Below are positions 8,867-16,773 of a DNA stretch of 23,339 nucleotides, piece after piece (the first letter of the stretch is position 1; every line of letters starts with the position of its first letter). The stretch lies in the NCBI GenBank assembly GCA_045652765.1, contig JAZOLG010000021.1, positions 1 through 23,339 on the forward strand, written 5' to 3'. The notes under the pieces are model-generated. The model saw only the letters and a list, made by a program, of their open reading frames with translations, was not told the DNA's origin and made no database searches. Position numbers and translations under genes: made by a program. Source of the stretch: UBA1231 sp045652765 (GTDB taxonomy: Bacteria > Bacillota_I > Bacilli_A > ML615J-28 > CAG-313).

Positions 8867-8875
8867 GAGGGAAAT

Positions 8876-9373
8876 ATGATTAAAAGAAATCAATTTGTTT
8901 TGATTTTTCTGACAATTGTAACTATTTTAGCTGTCTGGTATATTAAAACGCCTCTTGATGCACAAACTAGTGGTAATGTTGATAATGGCGTAGTAGATGA
9001 AACAGTGAGTGTATTTAATGAATATCGTGATAATATTCGTGCTGAAAGAAGTGCACAAACTGCTAAGTATGATGAAATAATTGCCAGTAGTGATGCTTCT
9101 ATAGAAGAAAAAGAACAAGCTTTAAATGCAAAAAAACAATTATCTGCGTTAACTGAAAAAGAAGTTATTCTGGAATTAGATGTTATCAATATGGGATTCC
9201 AAGATGCTTTTGTTCATGCGGGTGCTTATGGTATAGAAGTAACTGTTATTTCAACAGATGTAAGCGCAAATAAAGCTAATGAAATTATATTGCTGGCATT
9301 AAATACATTTGATAGTAGTTATGATTCAGTGGTAGTTAATTTTACTACAATGGAAGAAATACAAAAAGATTAA
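8876..9373 (+). CDS. SpoIIIAH-like protein
   Basis: This 165-residue protein has one N-terminal membrane helix (about residues 6-22) and an extracytoplasmic domain with the SpoIIIAH pattern: FNEYRDNIRAERS, a helical SIEEKEQALNAKKQLSALTEKE region (read as SIEEKEQALNAKK and LSALTEKE), then a strand segment with AFVHAGAYGIEVTVIS and the KANEIILLA helix. In endospore formers SpoIIIAH sits in the mother-cell outer membrane and pairs with forespore SpoIIQ as part of a channel. I chose the ATG at 8876 because AGGAGGG lies five bases upstream. A TTG at 8831 would add an unlikely extension across the hairpin. The usual spoIIIAA-AG partners are not adjacent; here it ends the rel operon, before a terminator. 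Whether this organism sporulates cannot be told. Confidence 0.78.
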   Translation: MIKRNQFVLIFLTIVTILAVWYIKTPLDAQTSGNVDNGVVDETVSVFNEYRDNIRAERSAQTAKYDEIIASSDASIEEKEQALNAKKQLSALTEKEVILELDVINMGFQDAFVHAGAYGIEVTVISTDVSANKANEIILLALNTFDSSYDSVVVNFTTMEEIQKD

Positions 9374-9406
9374 TCATATGAACTTGTTCATATGATTTCT
9401 TTTTTT
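9372..9406 (+). terminator. Intrinsic terminator after the spoIIIAH-like gene
   Basis: AATCATATGAAC (9372-9383) and GTTCATATGATT (9386-9397) pair perfectly around a very short loop, followed by TCTTTTTTT to 9406. The stem starts within the TAA stop codon. The next gene's AGGAG begins at 9407, so there is no room for a promoter between them. Confidence 0.85.
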
Positions 9407-9417
9407 AGGAGAAGAAT

Positions 9418-10248
9418 ATGTATCAATATATAATTAATTCAAAATTTAATAATCTAACAATTAGAGAATTTCTTGAATATTTTAAAGTAAGTCAAAAGAA
9501 GATTAATTGGATAGTTAATGATAAAAAATATTCTGTTAATGGTCTAAAAAAAGAGATTTTGGAAACTAATGATGTATTACTATTCAATGATGAGTGTTTT
9601 AATGAAAATTATGTTGAACCGATATTTTGTGAACTTGAAGTTTTATATCAAGACCAATATATACTAATTGTTAATAAACCAAATGATTTAATTATCCATG
9701 GTGATAATAAAATTACACTCGATAGAATAGTTGCGGGATATTTGAAAAATAATGGATACGAACCTGTTCCTAGACATTTATATCGATTAGATAAAGATAC
9801 AACTGGTTGCATGGTTTATGCATTAGATCCGTTAACTTTAGCTAAATTGTCGTACGACTTGGAAAATAAAAAACTAACAAAAACTTATTTAGCTCTTGTT
9901 AGTGGACAAATTAAAGAAAAAAATGGTATAATTAATAGTAAGATAGCAACAGATCGTCATGTTAATGGTAAAATGGTAATTGCGAGAAATGGTAAAACTG
10001 CGATTACTAATTATGATGTGCTTAAAAGTAATGAAAAAAGTAGTTTATTAAGGGTTAAAATTGAAACGGGACGTACACACCAAATTCGTGTTCATTTAAG
10101 TTCAATTGGCCATGCTATTGTTGGTGACGATATTTACGGAAAAAAATCTGATATTAAATTGCAATTGCAAGCTGAGACGGTTACTTTTTATCATCCATTT
10201 ATGAAAAAAAGTCTAACTATAAAAGTTAGACTTCCAATTCAAATGTAA
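9418..10248 (+). CDS. RluA-family rRNA/tRNA pseudouridine synthase
   Basis: This 276-residue cytoplasmic enzyme isomerises uridine to pseudouridine in structured RNA, probably 23S rRNA. An S4-like N-terminal segment spans about residues 8-58. The catalytic domain carries LIVNKPNDLIIHG (about 83-95), the active-site motif YRLDKDTTG at 122-130 with catalytic Asp125, and RTHQIRVHLSSIGHAIVGDDIYG, split here as RTHQIRVHL and GHAIVGDDIYG near the C-terminus. The exact target (RluD, RluB-type or other) cannot be told. The usual His before RLD is Tyr here, which is tolerated in the family. AGGAGA lies eight bases before the ATG, directly after a terminator T-tract, so expression depends on read-through or a promoter inside the previous gene. 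The last codons contain the convergent tRNA gene's terminator. Confidence 0.88.
   Translation: MYQYIINSKFNNLTIREFLEYFKVSQKKINWIVNDKKYSVNGLKKEILETNDVLLFNDECFNENYVEPIFCELEVLYQDQYILIVNKPNDLIIHGDNKITLDRIVAGYLKNNGYEPVPRHLYRLDKDTTGCMVYALDPLTLAKLSYDLENKKLTKTYLALVSGQIKEKNGIINSKIATDRHVNGKMVIARNGKTAITNYDVLKSNEKSSLLRVKIETGRTHQIRVHLSSIGHAIVGDDIYGKKSDIKLQLQAETVTFYHPFMKKSLTIKVRLPIQM
10204..10233 (-). terminator. tRNA-Cys terminator inside the pseudouridine synthase CDS
   Basis: AAGTCTAACT (10209-10218) and AGTTAGACTT (10224-10233) form a perfect 10-bp stem with a 5-base loop. Read on the minus strand, the direction of tRNA-Cys transcription, the stem ends in seven T residues (10210-10204). The plus strand has no T-tract after it. 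It starts 16 bases past the tRNA CCA end and lies wholly within coding sequence. Confidence 0.8.
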
Positions 10249-10322
10249 TGGAGGCTCCGATCGGATTTGAACCGATGATCAGGGAGTTGCAGTCCCACGC
10301 CTTACCGCTTGGCTACAGAGCC
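10249..10322 (-). tRNA. tRNA-Cys (anticodon GCA), CCA encoded
   Basis: The 74-nt minus-strand sequence folds as a full cloverleaf. The acceptor GGCTCTG pairs with CGGAGCC, with one G-T pair. The D stem is GCC/GGC, the anticodon loop is CTGCAAC with GCA, and the T arm is ATCGG-TTCAAAT-CCGAT. The discriminator U73 (a cysteine identity base) is followed by encoded CCA. The outermost anticodon-stem pair is a T-T mismatch, and the variable loop has four bases. The CCA end directly abuts the TAA of the convergent pseudouridine synthase gene. It is a lone tRNA with its own promoter and terminator. Confidence 0.96.
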
Positions 10323-10333
10323 ATTACTGTGAT

Positions 10334-10362
10334 AGTATATTACATTTTATAAAAAAAGTCAA
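10334..10362 (-). promoter_or_regulatory. Promoter of tRNA-Cys
   Basis: On the minus strand, TTGACT (10362-10357), a 17-bp spacer, then TATACT (10339-10334). Transcription would start around 10327, a few bases before the tRNA 5' end at 10322. It is a near-consensus SigA-type promoter, as expected for a stable RNA. The divergent lipoprotein gene begins at 10400, so any promoter for it must overlap this region; none is clear. Confidence 0.85.
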
Positions 10363-10399
10363 GTTATATGCTATTTAAATTATTTTAGGAGTTGAGAAA

Positions 10400-12127
10400 A
10401 TGAAAAAAATTTTTGTTGTTTTTGTATTAATGTTTGGACTATTAATTACTGCATGTAATAAAAATAATCATGAACATGCATTTGTAAATGGAATATGTGA
10501 TTGTGGAGAAAAAGATCCAAATTATGAAGTTCCACATGTACATGAATATATAAATGGTGAATGTGTATGTGGAGATAAAGAAGTATTATTAACTGAACAA
10601 GAAGTTATTGAAAGAGCTATTCAATCAATTAATTTGCCAACTACTACAGAAGACCATATTACTTTAAATAAAAAATATGAAGAAGCTGGATTGATAGTTT
10701 ATATTGAATGGTTTAGTAATAATCCAAGTGCTATTAATAATTACGGATATATAAAAAGAAAGAATTTTGAACAAAGTGCAGAACTTACAGCAACTTTTGA
10801 ATGTGGTAAAACTGTTAAAGAAGTAACATATAAAGTTATTGTGCTTGGATACAGTGATGAATATCGTGTTCAAACTGAACTTGATAAAATAACAGTAGAT
10901 TCTGTATTAACTTTAGATACTAAATTACAGACTCAATGTATAGATAGTGAAATTAAAATAAAATGGAATTTCAGTCATCCAGATATTTTTGACAATAATG
11001 GTAATTATAATTTTCCTGATACACCTACTGTAATGACTTTGACTGCGATTCTTAATTTAAATGATATTGAAATGATAAAGGAGTTCGAAATGGTTGCTTA
11101 TAAAGATAATAGTATTGAAAAATTAAATATGCAAAATATTATAGATAGTTATGATGATTTTGATGATGGCATTATGATTAATATTGAAAAAAATGATGCT
11201 GATTATTTAGTGTTAAAAAATGGTTGCAATACAGGTACATATGTATCACCAATCGTTAATACTAGTGAATTTACAATGTTAGTAGGTTCATGGTCTGCTA
11301 TCGCTAATCAAAATACTGGAGCTGTAGAAGTTAGCTTTCGTGTGCTTGTTGATGGCGTGTGGAGCGACTATTTTACTTATGGAATGTGGCGTTTAGGCGA
11401 TCAAAATAAAGGTATTTCGGAAACATCTTCCAATGGTGTTGCTAAAATGGACGAAGATACTATTTTTATATCTAATAATAAAACGGCTAGTGCTTATCAA
11501 TATAAAGTTGATTTTAAAAGATTAGAAGATAATTTAGATAGCCCTAAAATGAGACTTGTTGCATGCTGTGTAGAAGTAGTTGGATATGAGCATATGAAAC
11601 TTGATTATGATAAAATTAAACAAGAAGTTATTTATGATGTACCAAAATTGAATCAAAATATCGTTCCTATTATAGGTAATAGCATTTGTAGCCCTACATC
11701 AACAACAATGCTTTTAAAATATTATGGTCATTCTTTTGTTGTTGATGGATATGCATATGAACATCAATATGTAGCAAGCATTGCAAAAGACTATGGTCAT
11801 AATATGTATGGTAACTGGGTATATAATGTCGCTGTAATGGGTGCCTATGGTGAATATGCATATGTTAAAATTTTTAGTAACAATGATGAACTAATGTGGC
11901 ATTTGGAAAATATTGGTCCTGTTGCTTTAAGTGTAAAAGGTAATATGCAAGGCTATTATACAACGGCAGGTCACTTGTTAGTGTGCAAAGGTTATAAAAT
12001 TGTCGATGGAAATGTAATTTTCATTTGTAATGATCCTAACATTAAAGACGTTGAAGTTGAATATACATATGAAACCATTGAAAATGTTTGGCGAGAAATA
12101 GCATATGTAATTGAACCTAACAAATAA
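10400..12127 (+). CDS. Lipoprotein with HxH/CxCG repeats and C39-like cysteine peptidase domain
   Basis: This 575-residue protein has a lipoprotein signal peptide, with lipobox LITAC placing the lipid-modified Cys at 19, so it is anchored outside the cell membrane. Two short repeats follow: HEH...CDCG (H24, H26, C33, C35) and HVH...CVCG (H46, H48, C55, C57). Each offers two His and two Cys, a plausible metal site. Residues about 65-155 and 156-240 look like tandem atrophied bacterial Ig-like domains. The C-terminus (about 410-575) resembles papain-fold C39 peptidases (PF13529 type): catalytic Cys430 in SICSPTSTTMLLKYYG, a GNWVYNVAVMGAYG segment, His525 in TAGHLLVCKGY, and Asn544/Asp545 in CNDPN. 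It probably cleaves peptides or peptidoglycan cross-bridges at the surface; the substrate is unknown. AGGAG precedes the ATG. Confidence 0.8.
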   Translation: MKKIFVVFVLMFGLLITACNKNNHEHAFVNGICDCGEKDPNYEVPHVHEYINGECVCGDKEVLLTEQEVIERAIQSINLPTTTEDHITLNKKYEEAGLIVYIEWFSNNPSAINNYGYIKRKNFEQSAELTATFECGKTVKEVTYKVIVLGYSDEYRVQTELDKITVDSVLTLDTKLQTQCIDSEIKIKWNFSHPDIFDNNGNYNFPDTPTVMTLTAILNLNDIEMIKEFEMVAYKDNSIEKLNMQNIIDSYDDFDDGIMINIEKNDADYLVLKNGCNTGTYVSPIVNTSEFTMLVGSWSAIANQNTGAVEVSFRVLVDGVWSDYFTYGMWRLGDQNKGISETSSNGVAKMDEDTIFISNNKTASAYQYKVDFKRLEDNLDSPKMRLVACCVEVVGYEHMKLDYDKIKQEVIYDVPKLNQNIVPIIGNSICSPTSTTMLLKYYGHSFVVDGYAYEHQYVASIAKDYGHNMYGNWVYNVAVMGAYGEYAYVKIFSNNDELMWHLENIGPVALSVKGNMQGYYTTAGHLLVCKGYKIVDGNVIFICNDPNIKDVEVEYTYETIENVWREIAYVIEPNK

Positions 12128-12134
12128 ATTTAAG

Positions 12135-12158
12135 AGCAGACAAATGTCTGCTTTTTTT
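12135..12158 (+). terminator. Intrinsic terminator after the lipoprotein gene
   Basis: AGCAGACA (12135-12142) pairs with TGTCTGCT (12145-12152), followed by a T-tract to 12158. It begins seven bases after the TAA and separates this gene from the polC promoter. Confidence 0.85.
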
Positions 12159-12170
12159 GTCATATGAAAG

Positions 12171-12199
12171 TTGACTAAATTTGCTAAAAATGGTATAAT
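12171..12199 (+). promoter_or_regulatory. polC promoter
   Basis: TTGACT (12171-12176), a 17-bp spacer, and TATAAT (12194-12199) preceded by TGG, an extended -10. The predicted start is near 12206, leaving a 24-base leader with AAGGAGG at 12216-12222, seven bases before the ATG. Confidence 0.88.
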
Positions 12200-12229
12200 A
12201 ATATTAAAGATGTCTAAGGAGGTTTTTTT

Positions 12230-15200
12230 ATGTCAGAACAACAAAATAGATGGAAATTAATATTAGAATCGGCTGATGCTATTACAGAAAATGACATTAT
12301 CAATAATGGATCTATATTATTTGTTGACTTACTTGAAGAACGATCTGTGTGGCATTTACATGTAGAATTAGATAAAATTGTATCAAGTACTGAAATTTTT
12401 AATGTTATGGAAAAAGTAGCCAATTACTTTTATTCTCAGGTTAACATTGACTTAATGAAGTTTACGTGGCACTATAAAGATAAAGAATTACCTAAAGATA
12501 TTATTGAAGAATATTTTTATAAAGCAATTGGTTTAATAGGACAAAATAATCGTACTGTGAATGTTTTAAGTAAATATTCTAAGGAATTCGTTAATAATAA
12601 AGTAACTTACTATGTTGCGTCTGAAAATGATAAATTAATTGTTTTGGATGCAATCAAATTAATGAAACCATTTTTAAATAATTTTGGGTTTGAACATTTA
12701 TTAATTGATGTTGTTATTTCTAAAAATGAGATAGATTATGCTGAACAACGCAATAAAGAAATTAACATTCATGATCAACAAGCTGATGCACGTTCTTATG
12801 AACAACAGTTAAAAGCTGTTGAAACTAGAAAGTATGAAAGAGAAAAAAAACAAAATAAAGAATATCGTAATAGTAAAGCTGTCAAGTTAGAATTAGAAGA
12901 ACTTCCATCTACTTCAATGGGAGTTCAAGAATTCAGACAAAAAAATAGTACTGATATAGTAATCTTTGAAGGTGTTTTGGTTTCTAAAGAAATTCGTAAA
13001 GCTGGTAAATATGAATTGTTTATAGGTGTTGTAACAAATCATAAAGATTCAATTACAATCAAACACTTTTTGAATGATCACGATAAGAAGTTCTATCGTG
13101 ATGATTTAATTGTTTCACAAAAATTGTCTATTAAAGGTTCTTTGCAATATGACAACTTCGCTAATGATGTTGTTGTTATGTCAAGGGAGGTTACAACTTT
13201 AGGACTTGATGAACGTGAAATTCGAATTGATGGCGCTCAAGTTAAGAGGGTTGAACTACATGCTCATACTAAAATGTCTACACTAGATAGTGTTATGGAT
13301 GTAGATAAGTATGTAAAAGTTGCTAAGAGTTTTGGCCATAAAGCTGTTGCAGTTACCGACCATGCTAATTGTCATGTGTTGCCAGAATTTTTTGATGCTT
13401 GCAAAAAGAATGGTATTAAAGCTATTGCAGGGGTTGAAGGATATTTCATTGATGATTACAAATATCCAATTGCCTTAACTGAACATGATATTGATTTGCA
13501 TGACGCGACTTTTGTTGTTTTTGACTTAGAAACAACTGGATTTAGTACAAATTATAATGAAATTATTGAAATTGGTGCTGTAAAAATATACAAAGGTATG
13601 CCTATTGAAGAGTTTAGCACTTTTGTAAAACCAAATGATCCAATTACTCCAGTAATAACTTCTATTACTGGTATTACTAATGCCGATGTTATTGATGCTC
13701 CAAAAATTGAAGAAGTAATGCCAAAATTTATTGAGTTTGTTGGTGATTCAATTTTGGTCGCGCATAACGCAACTTTTGATACTGAATTTATTTACGCTAA
13801 TATGAAAAAACTAAATCTTTTTAAAGAAAAATTCCCTTGTATTGATACACTGCAATTAGCTAAGGCGATGTACAATTCTATTTTGAAAAGATTTAATTTA
13901 AAAGATGTTGCTAAAGGATTAAAAGTTGAAGTTGAACAACAACACCGTGCTTTATCTGACTCTCATACTACAACGAACATATTTATGCGCATGTTGGGTG
14001 ATTTATCTGATTTAAACGTTACTAACTACAATCAAATTAATGATATTACAAATAAAGAAGAAGCTTTTAAATATATTATCCCTAGTCATATTAATCTATT
14101 AGTAAAGAATCGTGAAGGACTAAAAAACTTTTACAAAATAATTTCTGATAGTCATACAACTCATTTTCATAAAGAACCTCGTATTTTAAAAACTGTTCTT
14201 GATAAATATCGAGAAGGAATTTTGGTAGGAAGCGGCTGTGTAAATGGAGAGATTTTTAAGGCTGCTCATGAAGGTAGTTTAGAGACTTTGAAACGCAAAA
14301 TGGCTTATTATGATTATATAGAAGTTCAACCATTAGAGTGTTATTCACATTTAGTAGAATCAAGTGGAACACCAATAATGAATGAATACTTGAAAAAAAC
14401 TGTAAAATTGATTATTGATACAGCAAAAGAGATGAATAAATTAGTTATTGCAACTGGTGATGTTCATCAAATTAATCCTGAAGATTCAATGTATCGTAAA
14501 ATATACATGTCAGTAGCAAGACCAGGTGGAGGTCTACATGAACTTGCACGTATTAAAGAAGCCCCTAAGATGTATTACCGTACTACATCTGAAATGTTAG
14601 ATGCATTTAATTTTATTAATGAAAAAGATGCGTTTGATATTGTTGTAACTAATACCAATATCATTAATGATATGATAGAAGAATATGAATTATTCCCTAA
14701 AAAATTATTTGTTCCAAGAGATGACTTTATGGCTAAGTATGGAGTCCCTTCTATGTCTGGTGCCGTTAGTGATATTTCATGGTTTAATGCTAAGAAAATT
14801 TACGGTGAAAATTTACCACAATACATAGTAAATAGATTAAATAAAGAGTTGGATAGCATTATCGGTAATGGATTCTCTGCTGTATATTATATTTCTCATA
14901 TGCTTGTGAAAAATTCGAACGAGAATGGATATATTGTTGGTAGTCGTGGTTCGGTTGGTAGTAGTTTTGTTGCATCAATGATGAACATTACTGAAGTTAA
15001 TCCATTAAAACCACACTATGTTTGTAAACATTGTCATTATTCTGCATTTAAAGGTGAATGTGAGGAAAAAATTCCTGAACATATTCTAAAGAATTTACAA
15101 CAATATGCAACTGGTTATGACCTTCCGGAATGTGATTGTCCTGTGTGTGGCTCAAAAATGATGAAAGATGGCGTTGACATTCCTTTCGAGACATTCCTTG

Positions 15201-16696
15201 GATTTAAAGGCGATAAAGTTCCGGATATTGATCTAAACTTTTCGGGTGATTATCAAGATAAAGCTCATTTGTTCTGCCGAGAAGTGTTTGGGTATGATAA
15301 TGCTTTTAGAGCTGGTACTATAGGAACTGTAGCGGAAAAAACTGCTTATGGATTTGTAAAAAATTATTTGGAAGAAAATGGCTTAACTGCAAGAGAAGCT
15401 GAAATAAGAAGAATCGCAAATGGTATAACTGGTTCAAAAAGAACAACTGGTCAACATCCAGGTGGAATTGTAGTTATACCTGATGATATAGAATATACTG
15501 ATTTGATTCCTGTACAATATCCTGCTGATTCTGTTGATTCTACATGGCGTACGACTCATTATGATTATCATCGTTTTGAAAGTAATTTATTAAAACTTGA
15601 CATTTTAGGGCATGATGATCCAACTGTTATTAAAAGATTAATGGATTATGTTGCAAAGTACCCTGAAGAATTTCCATTTAAATTAGTAGAAGAAATTCCT
15701 TTATCTGATGAAAAAGTGATTTCATTATTCTCATCAAAAGATGCGCTAAATCTTATTGGTGATGATAACGATGAACTAAAGAGTGGTACAATTGGTATTC
15801 CTGAATTTGGTACACGTTTTGTTCGTGACTTACTAAATGATGTTAGCCCGAAAACTGTATCTGATATTTTAAAAGTTTCTGGTTTGTCACATGGTACAGA
15901 TGTTTGGCTTGGAAATGCAAGGGATTTAGTATTTGCACTTAGCATGACCGATGAACCGATTCCATTTAATAAAGTAATTGGATGTCGTGACGATATTATG
16001 GTTGATTTGATGTATTATGGTTTAGAAGATTCAGATGCTTTTAGTATAATGGAACATGTTCGTAAAGGAAAAGGATTGACAACAGCTGAAAAAGATCTTA
16101 TGTCAGAACATAATGTACCTGAATGGTATCAATTATCTTGCCAAAAAATCAAATACATGTTCCCTAAAGCACATGCAACAGCATATGTCATTATGGCACT
16201 TCGTATCGGTTGGTTTAAAGTTCACCGACCAATATATTATTATGCAGCATATTTCTCTTGTCGCGCTAGTGCATTTGATGTTGATGTATTGGCTAGTGGC
16301 AAAAATGCGATTAGAAATCGTATAAATGAAATTAATGAAAAGATTGTTACTAAAACAGCTTCAACAAAAGAAATTGATTTACTTGATGAGTTACAAATTG
16401 CATTAGAAATGCATTTAAGAGGTTATTCTATCAAACAAGTAAATATAGAAAAATCAGAAGCAACAGATTTTGTGATTTCAGAAGATAAGAAGTCGTTGTA
16501 CCTTCCATTTTCTGCTGTTGATGCCTTAGGTATTGCTGCTGCTGAATCAGTAGTAGAAGCTAGAAATGAACGTCCGTTCACTTCTAAAAAAGATGTTGAA
16601 AAAAGAACTAAACTTAATAAAACAACATTTAATAAATTATTACGTTTAGGAGTTTTAGATTCACTCGTTGATGATGAATCGAATTCATTATTATAA
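12230..16696 (+). CDS. polC: DNA polymerase III PolC-type alpha subunit
   Basis: This 1488-residue replicative polymerase, the main leading-strand enzyme of low-GC Gram-positives, carries its own proofreading. An N-terminal domain and an OB-fold (about 235-325) come first. The PHP domain starts at ELHAHT (342-347) and is interrupted by a DEDDh exonuclease with D432 and E434 in FDLETTG, D517 in HNATFD, and H572/D577 in HRALSD. A zinc-binding segment with CKHC and CPVC pairs at about 930-980 precedes the polymerase active site, where PDIDLNFSG carries D999 and D1001. TGQHPGGIVVIP and FPKAHATAYVIMALRIGWF, both conserved finger/C-terminal features, follow. It is slightly longer than the roughly 1440 residues usual for PolC. 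It is a single-gene transcription unit with a strong promoter. Confidence 0.97.
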   Translation: MSEQQNRWKLILESADAITENDIINNGSILFVDLLEERSVWHLHVELDKIVSSTEIFNVMEKVANYFYSQVNIDLMKFTWHYKDKELPKDIIEEYFYKAIGLIGQNNRTVNVLSKYSKEFVNNKVTYYVASENDKLIVLDAIKLMKPFLNNFGFEHLLIDVVISKNEIDYAEQRNKEINIHDQQADARSYEQQLKAVETRKYEREKKQNKEYRNSKAVKLELEELPSTSMGVQEFRQKNSTDIVIFEGVLVSKEIRKAGKYELFIGVVTNHKDSITIKHFLNDHDKKFYRDDLIVSQKLSIKGSLQYDNFANDVVVMSREVTTLGLDEREIRIDGAQVKRVELHAHTKMSTLDSVMDVDKYVKVAKSFGHKAVAVTDHANCHVLPEFFDACKKNGIKAIAGVEGYFIDDYKYPIALTEHDIDLHDATFVVFDLETTGFSTNYNEIIEIGAVKIYKGMPIEEFSTFVKPNDPITPVITSITGITNADVIDAPKIEEVMPKFIEFVGDSILVAHNATFDTEFIYANMKKLNLFKEKFPCIDTLQLAKAMYNSILKRFNLKDVAKGLKVEVEQQHRALSDSHTTTNIFMRMLGDLSDLNVTNYNQINDITNKEEAFKYIIPSHINLLVKNREGLKNFYKIISDSHTTHFHKEPRILKTVLDKYREGILVGSGCVNGEIFKAAHEGSLETLKRKMAYYDYIEVQPLECYSHLVESSGTPIMNEYLKKTVKLIIDTAKEMNKLVIATGDVHQINPEDSMYRKIYMSVARPGGGLHELARIKEAPKMYYRTTSEMLDAFNFINEKDAFDIVVTNTNIINDMIEEYELFPKKLFVPRDDFMAKYGVPSMSGAVSDISWFNAKKIYGENLPQYIVNRLNKELDSIIGNGFSAVYYISHMLVKNSNENGYIVGSRGSVGSSFVASMMNITEVNPLKPHYVCKHCHYSAFKGECEEKIPEHILKNLQQYATGYDLPECDCPVCGSKMMKDGVDIPFETFLGFKGDKVPDIDLNFSGDYQDKAHLFCREVFGYDNAFRAGTIGTVAEKTAYGFVKNYLEENGLTAREAEIRRIANGITGSKRTTGQHPGGIVVIPDDIEYTDLIPVQYPADSVDSTWRTTHYDYHRFESNLLKLDILGHDDPTVIKRLMDYVAKYPEEFPFKLVEEIPLSDEKVISLFSSKDALNLIGDDNDELKSGTIGIPEFGTRFVRDLLNDVSPKTVSDILKVSGLSHGTDVWLGNARDLVFALSMTDEPIPFNKVIGCRDDIMVDLMYYGLEDSDAFSIMEHVRKGKGLTTAEKDLMSEHNVPEWYQLSCQKIKYMFPKAHATAYVIMALRIGWFKVHRPIYYYAAYFSCRASAFDVDVLASGKNAIRNRINEINEKIVTKTASTKEIDLLDELQIALEMHLRGYSIKQVNIEKSEATDFVISEDKKSLYLPFSAVDALGIAAAESVVEARNERPFTSKKDVEKRTKLNKTTFNKLLRLGVLDSLVDDESNSLL

Positions 16697-16709
16697 TACC
16701 TTTATTTTG

Positions 16710-16738
16710 TTGTAAATATAGTAAAAAAAGCGTATAAT
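16710..16738 (+). promoter_or_regulatory. Promoter of the Bax-inhibitor-like gene
   Basis: TTGTAA (16710-16715), a 17-bp spacer, then TATAAT (16733-16738). The leader is about 28 bases and contains GGAG before the ATG at 16774. No terminator is visible after polC, so read-through is also possible. Confidence 0.7.
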
Positions 16739-16773
16739 AATAATGTATATAAAAATTAAAGGAGTTTGTAAAA

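Noticed and set aside
8831..8875. Upstream TTG start for the SpoIIIAH-like protein
   Set aside because: It lacks a ribosome site, would translate through the hairpin, and adds residues unlike the family. ATG 8876 has AGGAGGG at ideal spacing.
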